Assembly (NCBI GenBank): GCA_009773755.1
Contig: WSZJ01000032.1
Location: 1 to 34,032, forward strand
DNA: 34,032 nucleotides
Direction of reading: 5' to 3'
Origin: Planctomycetota bacterium
GTDB taxonomy: Bacteria > Planctomycetota > MHYJ01 > WSZJ01
Shown here: positions 7,642-15,412 of the stretch, piece after piece
Layout: each line of letters begins with the position of its first letter
Numbering within the stretch: the first letter of the stretch is position 1
Notes under the pieces: generated by a model
The model's input: the letters and a program-made list of their open reading frames with translations, nothing else
Databases searched by the model: none
What the model was told of the DNA's origin: nothing
Translations under genes and position numbers: made by a program

Positions 7642-8034
7642 ATGCCCGAGCGAGAGATCATCCTGAAGTCCATCGATTTCGCCCTGCAGGTGTCTGCCTA
7701 CGACCAACTCGGTCCCGCGGGGGCCGACCTCGCCGCGGGCGCCCGGCGCGAGCTGGCCGCGCTGACCGTGGGATGGACTGAAGCGGCGCGCGCCTGCCTC
7801 GCCTCGACGGCGCTGAACGTCGATCGCGACCGGCACCAGCTCGACCGCGGGCGCAATCATTTCATCAAGGACTTCCGCCAGCGCCACGGCGTCGACGCCC
7901 GGGGGTACGCGCCCGAAGTCCGGGCGCAGCTTGAAGCGGGGATGGCGGACTTCAACCAGCGCAAGTTGCGGGTGATCGAAGAGGCTTCCGCCCGGCTGCT
8001 TGCGGAGCTCAAGATGGCGGGCCATCCGGCATGA
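7642..8034 (+). CDS. small helical protein of unknown function
   Basis: The product is 130 residues, highly charged and predicted by eye to be mostly helical, with no signal peptide and no membrane segment. A single Cys and no metal or nucleotide motif are visible. The gene has a leaderless-type start (TAGAAT seven bases before ATG). It ends in an ATGA overlap with the next gene, so both are surely co-transcribed and translationally coupled. I do not recognise the family. The coupling to a zinc-ribbon membrane protein is the only functional hint. Confidence 0.75.
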   Translation: MPEREIILKSIDFALQVSAYDQLGPAGADLAAGARRELAALTVGWTEAARACLASTALNVDRDRHQLDRGRNHFIKDFRQRHGVDARGYAPEVRAQLEAGMADFNQRKLRVIEEASARLLAELKMAGHPA

Positions 8035-8552
8035 TCGCGCTCCGCTGCACCTGCGGGAAAAAGCTGCAGGTTCCCGACCGGATGGCGGGGCGCACGGGCA
8101 AATGTCCGGCGTGCGGCGAGCCGGTGCCCGTGCCGCGGGCGGGATTTGTCGACGACGAAGGCGAGACCGTCGCGTCCGACAATTCGCCGCTGGAGCTCGG
8201 GGAGGATCCCGCGCCGAAATCGCGGGTGCCTGCGGTCGCGTCGGCTGCGCCGGCGGCGGCCGCCGCCCGTCGCAAGGGCGGACCTGCCGGCCCCACAATT
8301 CCCTGTCCGCGGTGCGGAAAAGCGTACGGCACGGAAGCGATCTTCTGCCCGCTCTGCGCCGTCGACCTGCGCACGGGACATCCGCTGGCCGGCGTCGTCC
8401 CGGGTCACATGAGCGCCCCGAGGCCGGTCCGAGCAGATTCGGCATTCGGCCTCTTCATCCGCCATCCCGTCGTCCGCCTGGTCCTCGGCGGCCTGCTCCT
8501 GGCCGCGGCCCTCTTCGCCATCTGGCATTTTATGGTGCGCGGGCAGCTTTGA
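8031..8552 (+). CDS. zinc-ribbon protein with C-terminal membrane segment
   Basis: The product is 173 residues. The N-terminal ribbon has C6-x-C8 and C25-x2-C28. A linker with an LELGED motif leads to a second ribbon, C92-x2-C95 and C106-x2-C109. One membrane helix (about 149-167) ends the protein, making it a tail-anchored cytoplasmic protein. The layout matches the first 180 residues of the 733-residue product downstream, including the words VPDxMAG, KCPxCG and CPxCG. The ATG overlaps the preceding stop. Such ribbon proteins are common in planctomycetes; their role is unknown. Confidence 0.8.
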   Translation: MIALRCTCGKKLQVPDRMAGRTGKCPACGEPVPVPRAGFVDDEGETVASDNSPLELGEDPAPKSRVPAVASAAPAAAAARRKGGPAGPTIPCPRCGKAYGTEAIFCPLCAVDLRTGHPLAGVVPGHMSAPRPVRADSAFGLFIRHPVVRLVLGGLLLAAALFAIWHFMVRGQL

Positions 8553-8556
8553 AGTT

Positions 8557-8585
8557 CTGACAAACCGGCCCCGGAAGCATAGAAT
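8557..8585 (+). promoter_or_regulatory. sigma70-type promoter
   Basis: CTGACA (8557-8562), a 17-nt spacer and TAGAAT (8580-8585) form the best plus-strand promoter in the window. It would drive the 733-residue gene with a leader of about 45 nt that contains GAGGAG before the GTG. Confidence 0.6.
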
Positions 8586-8635
8586 CCCGCCCCTTCACCC
8601 CGGTTTTCGACCTCCCCCTCCGAGGAGCCCACACC

Positions 8636-10837
8636 GTGATCGAAATGTCCTGCACGTGCGGCAAGAAGATCAAGGTCCCCGACACGATGGCGGGCAAGAA
8701 GGGCAAATGCCCGGGGTGCGGGATGGTGATCGAGATTTCTGCCGCCGGGCCGGCTCCGAAAAAGGACGACCTGCTTCTCGAGCTCGACGACGCGCCGAGG
8801 GGTTCGAAGCCGCCGATTGCCGCGATGTTTCCTCCGAAGCAGGAGTTGCCGGATGCATCCGCCGGGAAGAACAAGCCCGCCACGCCGAAGAAGGACGATA
8901 TCGCGCTGGAGATTGGCGACGCGCCGGAACAGAAGGTGCGGCCCGTCGAGGCGTTCGGCCTGGCCGGCAAGGAGCCGCCCAAGGAAGTCAAGAAGGGCAA
9001 GAAGAGGCCCGGCATTGATGGACCGCCGGCTGGACCCAGGGGCCCTGTTCCCGACGGCATGATCGCGTGCCCGAAGTGCGGCGTGCATTACACGAAGGAC
9101 ACGCTCTTCTGCATGACCTGCAAGATCGACTTCGCCACGGGCAAGGAATTCGCCGGCCTTGTCGGCAAGGCGTCCTCAAAGACGCGACCGGGGGACGTCT
9201 ATGACCCCAACATGCCCTTCTGGAAAATCACGCTCGGGATGCTCTACAAGCCCGCTTCCATGATGCAGTATTTCGCCGACTGGTTCGAGCGCAGGGACGT
9301 GCAGGTACAGATGGTCGGCTTCTATGTGCTGTCGTTCGTGGCGATCGCGATTGCCGCGGGCGGGAGGTCGAGCAAGGAGAGGTCGCGGGAGATCAAGGGG
9401 CCGACTGCGGAGGCGCAGATCGCGCAGATTGAGGCGGACGCGGGAACGTTTGCGCCGCATACATTCGAAAGCTGGACGAAGAGCGGCGAAGCGGGTCTCG
9501 AGGCGAACGACGGCAAACCCTACGTTTTCCGCGTCAACTCTCCCCAGGGTCCGGTCACGGCGAACGAGACATTCACGGTCAAATTCTCGTTCTGTGAGCC
9601 GGGGCCGGGAAAGGGGATCGAGGGAGACGCGTACGTCGTGCCGACGGACAGCTGGAAGGGGCCGAAGCAGGAGTGGGCCGAGTGGACAAAGGCCCGCGGC
9701 TCTTCGCAGCCCGGCGACTACGAAGCGGACCTGGACGCCGAGATGACCAACGGATCCAGCTACCAGATCCTCGTGTACGACAAGGGCGCGGACCCTGGCG
9801 AGTCGGGGGTGAAGCATCGATCGACGGTACACGTAGCCTGGGCGTCCAAGCCAGGGTGGGCGAAGCTGGTTTACGAAGATCTCGGTGACTCCGACGCGAA
9901 GAAGAAGGTGAGCGTCGAAGAAGAAGCGGCGAAGCTCGAGAAGAAGAAGGGGACGCTGTTCGCACCGGTAGATTGGAAGCGGGCCTACGACACGCGCACG
10001 GGTCGCGTCGGCCAGATCGGCGAGTTCTACTGGAAGCTCGAGAATCCGCCGGGGGATGTCGAAGCAGGGAAGAAGTTTCTCGTTTCGCTCGAGTTAGCGC
10101 TCGAGGGCGAGGACAAGAAGCCGGGTACCCCGATTGACGCGGACGTGTACGTCTACGTGTGGGGGGACTGGCTGGGCGAGGACGGCGAGCCCAAGGAACC
10201 GCCGAAGGCGCAGCAGACCTCCCCCGGAAAGTACGGATTCGAGGTCACGGCAGTCTATGACCGTGCGACGGTCGTGAACTTCGTCTTCTGCGCAAAAGGC
10301 AAGAAGCTGGCCGACGAGCTGGGATCCATCAGAGTGAGCTTCCCCACTCGCGCGGGCTGGGCGAAGACCGTGGTCGAGCGGGAACGAAAGGAATACGAGA
10401 AGGAGCACGAAAAGGACAAGCCCACCACAGTCAAGGGCAAGGCCACGAAGGCCCTGCTGGGCGGCGCGGCGATCTTCGGGGCGATCCTGGCGAACATACT
10501 CGGTTTGGCGATCACAGCCGGCGTCTGCACGCTCACCGCCAAGCTCTTCGGCGGAGGCGGCAGCTTCCTCCTCATGCTCTGCACGCTGGCGTACGTCACG
10601 GGATTCATGAATCTCCTTGAGCTCGTCGTTTTCGTCGTCCCCGCCAAGGACGTCCCGTGGATCGCCTGGATCATTGCCGTCATCACGGCCATCATGCACA
10701 TGATCGCGCTGATGAAAGTCTTCGACCTCGACCTGATGACGGCGCTGCTGGCCGCGTTCGCGGCGCGGGCCATCCTGATCTTCCTCGTCGGCTGGCTCCT
10801 CATCGCGATGATGGGAACGGCCATGATGATCGGTTGA
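8636..10837 (+). CDS. zinc-ribbon membrane protein with split Yip1-like domain
   Basis: The product is 733 residues. Ribbon 1 has C6, C8, C25 and C28. Two LE[LI]xDAP motifs follow, near 48-54 and 91-97. Ribbon 2 has C145, C148, C159 and C162. A segment beginning MPFWKITLGMLYKP leads to the first membrane helix (about 225-243). Residues about 270-595 form a soluble region with two similar beta-rich repeats, ending GWAKLVYE and GWAKTVVE. Four or five helices then fill 603-733. The start and end match the layout of Yip1-type integral membrane domains, so the beta region looks like an insertion after helix 1. The GTG start has GAGGAG at 8622. Zinc ribbons would be cytoplasmic; which side holds the insert depends on topology. 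No enzyme motif is seen. Confidence 0.8.
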   Translation: MIEMSCTCGKKIKVPDTMAGKKGKCPGCGMVIEISAAGPAPKKDDLLLELDDAPRGSKPPIAAMFPPKQELPDASAGKNKPATPKKDDIALEIGDAPEQKVRPVEAFGLAGKEPPKEVKKGKKRPGIDGPPAGPRGPVPDGMIACPKCGVHYTKDTLFCMTCKIDFATGKEFAGLVGKASSKTRPGDVYDPNMPFWKITLGMLYKPASMMQYFADWFERRDVQVQMVGFYVLSFVAIAIAAGGRSSKERSREIKGPTAEAQIAQIEADAGTFAPHTFESWTKSGEAGLEANDGKPYVFRVNSPQGPVTANETFTVKFSFCEPGPGKGIEGDAYVVPTDSWKGPKQEWAEWTKARGSSQPGDYEADLDAEMTNGSSYQILVYDKGADPGESGVKHRSTVHVAWASKPGWAKLVYEDLGDSDAKKKVSVEEEAAKLEKKKGTLFAPVDWKRAYDTRTGRVGQIGEFYWKLENPPGDVEAGKKFLVSLELALEGEDKKPGTPIDADVYVYVWGDWLGEDGEPKEPPKAQQTSPGKYGFEVTAVYDRATVVNFVFCAKGKKLADELGSIRVSFPTRAGWAKTVVERERKEYEKEHEKDKPTTVKGKATKALLGGAAIFGAILANILGLAITAGVCTLTAKLFGGGGSFLLMLCTLAYVTGFMNLLELVVFVVPAKDVPWIAWIIAVITAIMHMIALMKVFDLDLMTALLAAFAARAILIFLVGWLLIAMMGTAMMIG

Positions 10838-10848
10838 TCGAATTCGAC

Positions 10849-10893
10849 GGGGCGGGAGTCCCCTGCGGCTCCCGCCCCTGACGTTTTCCACGC
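10849..10893 (+). terminator. hairpin terminator
   Basis: GGGGCGGGAG (10849-10858) pairs perfectly with CTCCCGCCCC (10869-10878) around a 10-nt loop, 12 nt after the stop at 10837. A short T-run (TTTT) follows a few bases on. The stem is strong; the U-tract is poor. Confidence 0.55.
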
Positions 10894-10898
10894 GGACG

Positions 10899-10926
10899 TT
10901 GCAAACCTCCGCTTCCTTCCTAGAAT
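10899..10926 (+). promoter_or_regulatory. promoter of the catabolic cluster
   Basis: TTGCAA (10899-10904), a 16-nt spacer and TAGAAT (10921-10926) lie between the preceding terminator and the aldehyde dehydrogenase gene. The implied leader is about 115 nt and contains a tandem repeat. Confidence 0.45.
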
Positions 10927-10952
10927 GATCCCCCCTCGATCGCGAGAAGCGA

Positions 10953-11006
10953 GCCAAAGGTCCTGAGCGAGCAAAGCGGGCCAAAGGTCCTGAGCGAGCG
11001 AAGCGA
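10953..11006 (+). repeat. 27-bp tandem repeat in leader
   Basis: Two 27-bp units (10953-10979 and 10980-11006) differ at two positions; both contain CCAAAGGTCCTGAGCGAGC. A partial unit (GCGAGAAGCGA) precedes them. The GAGCGAGCGAAGCGAG word type recurs in many bacterial intergenic regions. It would be transcribed as part of the leader of the next gene. Confidence 0.75.
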
Positions 11007-11045
11007 GTCGAAGGGTCGAAGGATCCGTACATTCCCGGAGGCACC

Positions 11046-12488
11046 GTGTCCACCGCGTACAAGATGCTCGTGAACGGACAGTGGGTCGAAGCGAAGTCCG
11101 GGAAGACGTTTGGCGTGACGAATCCCGCGACGGAGGAGTCGCTCGGGACGGTGCCCGAAGCCGGCCCGGAAGATCTCGACCTGGCGGTGAAGGCGGCGCG
11201 GGCCGCGCTGGAGGGTCCGTGGGGAAAGATGAGCGCGGCGGACCGCGGGCGGCTGATCTGGAAGGCGGGCGAACTGCTGCTGGCGCGGATCGACGACCTG
11301 TCGAAGCTGGAGACCGCCAACCAGGGGAAGCCGATTTTCGAATCGTCGAAGATCGACCTGCCGTGGAGCGCGGGGTGTTACCAGTACTTTGCGGGCTGGG
11401 CGACGAAGATCTACGGCGACACGGTGACGGTCGGGGCCGGGTCGTTCAACTTCACGCTGAAGGAGCCGGTCGGAGTGATCGGCGCGATCGTGCCGTGGAA
11501 TTTCCCGATCCTGATCGCAACCTGGAAGCTGGCGCCGGCGCTGGCCGCGGGATGCACCGTCGTCCTCAAGCCCGCTTCCAACACCCCGATCACGGCGCTC
11601 AAGCTCGGCGAGATTTTCACGGACGCGGGCTTCCCGCCCGGCGTCGTCAACGTGATCACCGGTCCCGGGTCGAAGACGGGCGCGGCGATGGCCACGCATC
11701 CGGGGATCGACAAGATCTCCTTCACAGGCTCGACGGAGAGCGGCGTCAAGCTCATGCAGGAGTGCGCGCCGTCGCTGAAGCGGATCACGCTGGAGCTGGG
11801 CGGCAAGTCGCCCAGCCTCGTCTTCGCCGACGCCGACCTTGACGCGGCCGTCCGCGGCGCGACCGGCGGCATCTTCTTCAACAAGGGCGAGATGTGTTCC
11901 GCGGGCTCGCGGCTCCTCGTCGAGGACAAGGTCTACGACACGGTCGTGACGAAGCTCACCGAGCGCACCGCCAAGCTGCTGCAGGGCGATCCGATGGACC
12001 CGAAGGTCCGCGTCGGTCCGCAGACGTCCGACGCGCAGCGCAAGTCGATTCTCGCGTACATCGCTTCCGGAAAAGAGCAGGGCGCCAAAGTCGTCGCCGG
12101 CGGAGAACCGTTCTCGGTGAACGGAAAAGGCTTCTTCGTCAAGCCGACGATCTTTGCCGAAGTGAAGCCCGCGATGAAGATCGCGCAGGAGGAGATTTTC
12201 GGCCCGGTGCTGGCGGTCATGCGTTTCAAGGATGCCGAAGAAGCCGTCCGGGTCGCCAACGACACCTGCTACGGCCTCGCGGCAGCGGTGTGGACGAACG
12301 ACGTGAAGAAAGCGCACCGTGCGGCAAGGGCGCTGAAGGCCGGCACGGTCTGGGTCAACACCTACGGCCTGAACGATCCTGCAGTGCCGTTCGGCGGATA
12401 CAAGCAGAGCGGATTCGGAAGAGACCTTGGCCGTGAGTGCCTTGAGAGCTACTTGCAGACGAAGGCCGTGTGGATGGACCTAAGTTAG
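11046..12488 (+). CDS. NAD(P)-dependent aldehyde dehydrogenase
   Basis: The 480-residue product oxidises an aldehyde to the acid with NAD(P). It shows the full family signature: PWNFP with N152, KPAS at 175-178, FTGST at 226-230, general base E250 in LELGGKSP and catalytic C284 in GEMCSAGSR. The length is typical for class 1/2-like enzymes. The substrate cannot be read from the sequence; the neighbouring crotonases suggest an aldehyde that enters CoA-ester catabolism, or a betaine-aldehyde-like one. The GTG start at 11046 has GGAGG five bases upstream. The TAG stop merges with a GTAGGGGG word hairpin. Confidence 0.92.
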   Translation: MSTAYKMLVNGQWVEAKSGKTFGVTNPATEESLGTVPEAGPEDLDLAVKAARAALEGPWGKMSAADRGRLIWKAGELLLARIDDLSKLETANQGKPIFESSKIDLPWSAGCYQYFAGWATKIYGDTVTVGAGSFNFTLKEPVGVIGAIVPWNFPILIATWKLAPALAAGCTVVLKPASNTPITALKLGEIFTDAGFPPGVVNVITGPGSKTGAAMATHPGIDKISFTGSTESGVKLMQECAPSLKRITLELGGKSPSLVFADADLDAAVRGATGGIFFNKGEMCSAGSRLLVEDKVYDTVVTKLTERTAKLLQGDPMDPKVRVGPQTSDAQRKSILAYIASGKEQGAKVVAGGEPFSVNGKGFFVKPTIFAEVKPAMKIAQEEIFGPVLAVMRFKDAEEAVRVANDTCYGLAAAVWTNDVKKAHRAARALKAGTVWVNTYGLNDPAVPFGGYKQSGFGRDLGRECLESYLQTKAVWMDLS

Positions 12489-12493
12489 TGGGT

Positions 12494-12561
12494 AGTGAGT
12501 AGGGGGTAGGGGGTAGGTCCTGTTACACGGAGCTGTTCCTACCCACTACCCCCTACCCACT
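12494..12561. repeat. GGGTAG word hairpin
   Basis: The left arm (12494-12517) and right arm (12538-12561) pair at 22 of 24 positions around a 20-nt loop. The word TAGTGGGTAG begins in the stop codon of the aldehyde dehydrogenase. In mRNA it would form a strong 3' hairpin before the next gene, without a U-tract. Confidence 0.7.
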
Positions 12562-12607
12562 CCCCTGTAAAACGAACCACATCTCAATAACGCAAGGAGC
12601 GCATCAA

Positions 12608-13420
12608 ATGACGGTAGCCACAGCGAGCGCAGGAACTAAGTTAGCGAACTACAAGCCGATCGGCGACGGAGTGGCGTTGATCGAGCTCAACGATCCGCCG
12701 GCCAACACCTACACGCACGAAATGATGCTCGACCTCGACGACGCCATCCTTGCGGCCCGCTTCGACGACGACGTCTATACCGTCGTGCTGACCGGGTTTG
12801 GCGAGAAGTTCTTCTGCGCCGGCGCGAACATCAAGATGCTCGCGAGCGTCACGCCGAAATTTAAGTACTACTTCTGCCTTCACGCGAACGAGACCCTGTC
12901 GCGCATGGAGCAGACGCCGAAACTTTTCATTTCGGCGCTCAACGGACACTGCGTCGGCGGCGGCCTCGAAATCGCCATGGCCACCGACATGATCATCGCG
13001 AAGAAAAACGCAGGCAGACTCGGCCTGCCGGAAATCAACCTCGGCGTCCTCCCCGGCACCGGAGGCACCGCCCGCCTGACACGCATCGTCGGGAAGCGCA
13101 AGGCGATGGAGCTCATGATCAAGGGGGACAACTTCACCTTCGAACAGGGGAAGGAATTGGGGATCGTGACCGACATCTTCGAGGCCGAGGGTTTCATGGA
13201 CAAGGTGATCGCGTTCGCGAAGAGCTTCTGCCCGCCGAACAAGGCCGCAAGGGCGGTCGGCAACATCAAGCGGTCGTGCCAGAGCGGCGCGGAGATTCCG
13301 TTCGAGAACGCGCTGACGCTCGAGCGCGAGCTGCAGCAGCAGCTGTTCCAGAGCGAGGATGCGAAGGAAGGACTGACGGCGTATGTCGACAAGCGGACGC
13401 CGAAGTTCAAGGGAAAGTAG
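12608..13420 (+). CDS. enoyl-CoA hydratase/isomerase (crotonase family)
   Basis: The 270-residue product belongs to the crotonase fold and should hydrate a trans-2-enoyl-CoA. The oxyanion-hole segments are CAGANIKML (70-78) and GHCVGGGLE. Both catalytic glutamates are present, E121 in GGGLE and E142 in LPEINLG, with the following PGTGGTARL. AAGGAG lies 9 nt before the ATG. It carries an N-terminal extension of about 18 residues relative to the second hydratase (14660), and the two differ widely, so they likely serve different steps or chain types. The stop codon is the first part of a GTAGGGGGTAG word. Confidence 0.9.
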   Translation: MTVATASAGTKLANYKPIGDGVALIELNDPPANTYTHEMMLDLDDAILAARFDDDVYTVVLTGFGEKFFCAGANIKMLASVTPKFKYYFCLHANETLSRMEQTPKLFISALNGHCVGGGLEIAMATDMIIAKKNAGRLGLPEINLGVLPGTGGTARLTRIVGKRKAMELMIKGDNFTFEQGKELGIVTDIFEAEGFMDKVIAFAKSFCPPNKAARAVGNIKRSCQSGAEIPFENALTLERELQQQLFQSEDAKEGLTAYVDKRTPKFKGK

Positions 13421-13447
13421 GTAGGGGGTAGTGGGTAGGAGGCAGGA
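13418..13447. repeat. GGGTAG word repeat at a stop codon
   Basis: GTAGGTAGGGGGTAGTGGG begins with the TAG stop of the hydratase gene and grades into AGGAGGCAGGAAGG. It is the same word as the 12494-12561 hairpin, but single-armed. Confidence 0.7.
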
Positions 13448-13464
13448 AGGAACGGCAACTTCTC

Positions 13465-13502
13465 CGGTGGCGTCGCGGCTCGCTGCGGCGCTACCGTTTT
13501 TT
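13465..13502 (+). terminator. rho-independent terminator
   Basis: The arms 13465-13479 and 13482-13496 pair along about 14 bp using Watson-Crick and G-U pairs only, with a tiny loop, and TTTTTT follows (13497-13502). It ends 11 nt before the next ATG. It may end the first transcript or partly attenuate the next gene. Confidence 0.6.
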
Positions 13503-13513
13503 GGTGAGGTCGC

Positions 13514-14536
13514 ATGAAAGCCTGGCGCGTCCACCAGCATGGCGGCCCCGAAGTGCTGAAGGAGGAGACTCTTCCCGATCCCTCCCCTGCTGCCGACGAG
13601 GTCGTCGTCGAGGTCAAGGCCTGCGCGCTCAACCACCTCGATTTGTGGGTTCGCAAAGGCGTGCCGGGACACAAGTTTCCGCTTCCGATCATTCCGGGCT
13701 GCGACATCGCTGGGGTTGTGAAGGAAGCGGGGGCAGTGGTGAAGAACTGGAGGGCCGGGGACAAGGTCGTGGTCTCGCCCGGATTCGGCTGCAACGCTTG
13801 CGAGGCTTGCGCCGAGGGGAACGACAACCTGTGCCGCGAGTACGGGATCATGGGCGAGACGCGCGACGGTGGCTACGCGCAGTACGTGCGCGTCCCGGCG
13901 CGGCTGCTGCTGCCGCTTCCCGAGGGGCTCTCCTTCGAAATCGCCGCCGCGGCTCCGCTCACGATGCTCACGGCGTGGCACATGCTGATCGGCCGCTGCG
14001 GCTTGCGCGCCGGCGACGACGTGCTGGTGCACGCGGCGGGAAGCGGCGTGGGGAGCGCGGCGGTGCAGATTGCGAAGCTGCACGGCGCGCGGGTGTGGGC
14101 GACGGCGTCGACAGATGCGAAACGCGCGAAGGCGGTGGAGCTGGGGGCGGACGGCGCATTCGGGTACGAGACGTTCGTCGAGGAGGTGCGGAAGCGGACG
14201 TCGAAGCGCGGGTGCGACATCGTGTTCGAGCACGTGGGGACGGCGACGTTCGAGGGGAGCCTCAAGTGCCTGGCGAAGGGCGGGCGGGTGGTGACGTGCG
14301 GCGCGACGACGGGGGCGGACGCGAAGTTCGACCTGCGGCTCGTGTTTTTCAAGAGCCTGTCGATCCTGGGTTCGACGATGGGGAGCCGCGGCGAGCTGAT
14401 GCGGGCGATGCGGCTGGTCGGGCTGGGGAAACTGAAGCCGGTGGTGGATCGAGTGATGCCGATGGCGGAGGTGAGGAAAGCGCACGAACTGATGGAGAAG
14501 CGGGAGCAGTTCGGGAAGGTGGTGGTGGTGCCGTGA
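13514..14536 (+). CDS. zinc-type alcohol dehydrogenase/quinone reductase (MDR)
   Basis: The 340-residue product is a medium-chain dehydrogenase/reductase that moves hydride to or from NAD(P)H. The GroES-like N-terminal half contains the structural-zinc lobe with C93, C96, C99 and C107. The Rossmann half starts with AAGSGVGSAAVQ. The CALNHLD segment near 37-43 resembles quinone or enoyl reductases more than classic zinc alcohol dehydrogenases, so catalytic zinc may be absent. In this cluster it could be an enoyl-CoA (acrylyl-type) reductase or an alcohol dehydrogenase. GAGGT precedes the ATG at 13514; a terminator-like hairpin sits immediately upstream. Confidence 0.88.
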   Translation: MKAWRVHQHGGPEVLKEETLPDPSPAADEVVVEVKACALNHLDLWVRKGVPGHKFPLPIIPGCDIAGVVKEAGAVVKNWRAGDKVVVSPGFGCNACEACAEGNDNLCREYGIMGETRDGGYAQYVRVPARLLLPLPEGLSFEIAAAAPLTMLTAWHMLIGRCGLRAGDDVLVHAAGSGVGSAAVQIAKLHGARVWATASTDAKRAKAVELGADGAFGYETFVEEVRKRTSKRGCDIVFEHVGTATFEGSLKCLAKGGRVVTCGATTGADAKFDLRLVFFKSLSILGSTMGSRGELMRAMRLVGLGKLKPVVDRVMPMAEVRKAHELMEKREQFGKVVVVP

Positions 14537-14578
14537 GACGGGTTTGAAGACGCCCGCGCTACATTCATTCCATAATTC

Positions 14579-14607
14579 ATAATTAATAATTCTAAATTAT
14601 TAATTAT
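14579..14607. repeat. AT-only perfect hairpin
   Basis: ATAATTAATAATT (14579-14591) and AATTATTAATTAT (14595-14607) pair perfectly over 13 bp with a 3-nt loop. The stretch is almost pure A/T in very GC-rich surroundings. It lies 42-80 nt after the dehydrogenase stop and about 50 nt before the next start. Confidence 0.8.
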
Positions 14608-14659
14608 AAATTAAGCAGTTGTCGCAAGCCCTGCACCTACTCCATTCACGAGATCCCAC

Positions 14660-15412
14660 GTGGCCTATTCAGCCATCCTCGTCGAAGTCACCGACCGTCT
14701 CGGCGTCATCACCATCAACCGCCCCGACGTCCGCAACGCCATCGACCTCACCGTCGTCACCGAGCTGACCGCCGCGCTGGACGAGCTGAAGGACAAGATC
14801 GGCTGCCTCATCATCACCGGCGCCGGCGACAAGGCGTTCGCGGCGGGGGCCGACATCGCGCAGCTCCGCGATCGGAACCGCGACGACGCCCTCAAGGGAA
14901 TCAACACTCGCATGTTCCGCGCGGTCGAGGACTTCCCCTTCCCCGTCATCGCCGCGATCTGCGGTTTCGCCCTCGGCGGCGGCTGCGAGCTTGCGATGGC
15001 TTGCGACCTGCGCGTCGCGGGCGAGTCGTCGAAGTTCGGGCAGCCCGAGGTCGGCCTCGGGATCATCGCGGGCGCGGGGGCGACTTACCGGCTCGCGCGG
15101 CTTGTCGGCGCCGGGCGCGCGAAGGAGCTGCTCTTCACGGGGAGAATCATCGACGCGAAGGAAGCGGAGCACATCGGCCTCGTGAACAAGGTCGTCCCCG
15201 ACGTCGACGTCCTCAAGACCGCAAAGGCGCTCGCCGCCGACATTCTCAAGAACGCGCCGCTCGCCGTCCGGCTCACAAAATGGTCGATCAACGCGACCCT
15301 GCGCGCCGGTGAGCCGGACACCGCGATCGAACAGCTCTCGCAGGCCGTCCTGTTCGAAACCGAGGAAAAGAAAAAGCGCATGACCGACTTCCTGGAGAAG
15401 CGCAAGAAGTGA
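14660..15412 (+). CDS. enoyl-CoA hydratase (crotonase family)
   Basis: The 250-residue product is a second crotonase-fold hydratase of typical length. The oxyanion segments are FAAGADIAQL and GFALGGGCE, with catalytic E110 and E130 in FGQPEVGLG. The next motif reads IIAGAGATYRL instead of the usual IIPGAGGTQRL. The GTG start at 14660 has only a weak GAG upstream. The stop overlaps the GTG of cstA (GTGA), so the two are translationally coupled. It is a good candidate for crotonyl-CoA-type hydration upstream of the 3-hydroxyacyl-CoA dehydrogenase encoded at 17105. Confidence 0.9.
   Translation: MAYSAILVEVTDRLGVITINRPDVRNAIDLTVVTELTAALDELKDKIGCLIITGAGDKAFAAGADIAQLRDRNRDDALKGINTRMFRAVEDFPFPVIAAICGFALGGGCELAMACDLRVAGESSKFGQPEVGLGIIAGAGATYRLARLVGAGRAKELLFTGRIIDAKEAEHIGLVNKVVPDVDVLKTAKALAADILKNAPLAVRLTKWSINATLRAGEPDTAIEQLSQAVLFETEEKKKRMTDFLEKRKK

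Noticed and set aside
10953-11006. CRISPR-like repeat
   Set aside because: Only two units exist, directly adjacent, with no spacers and no cas genes.
12641-14485. A 614-codon minus-strand open frame
   Set aside because: It is antisense to a hydratase and an MDR dehydrogenase with full catalytic motifs, and its composition is that of a shadow frame.
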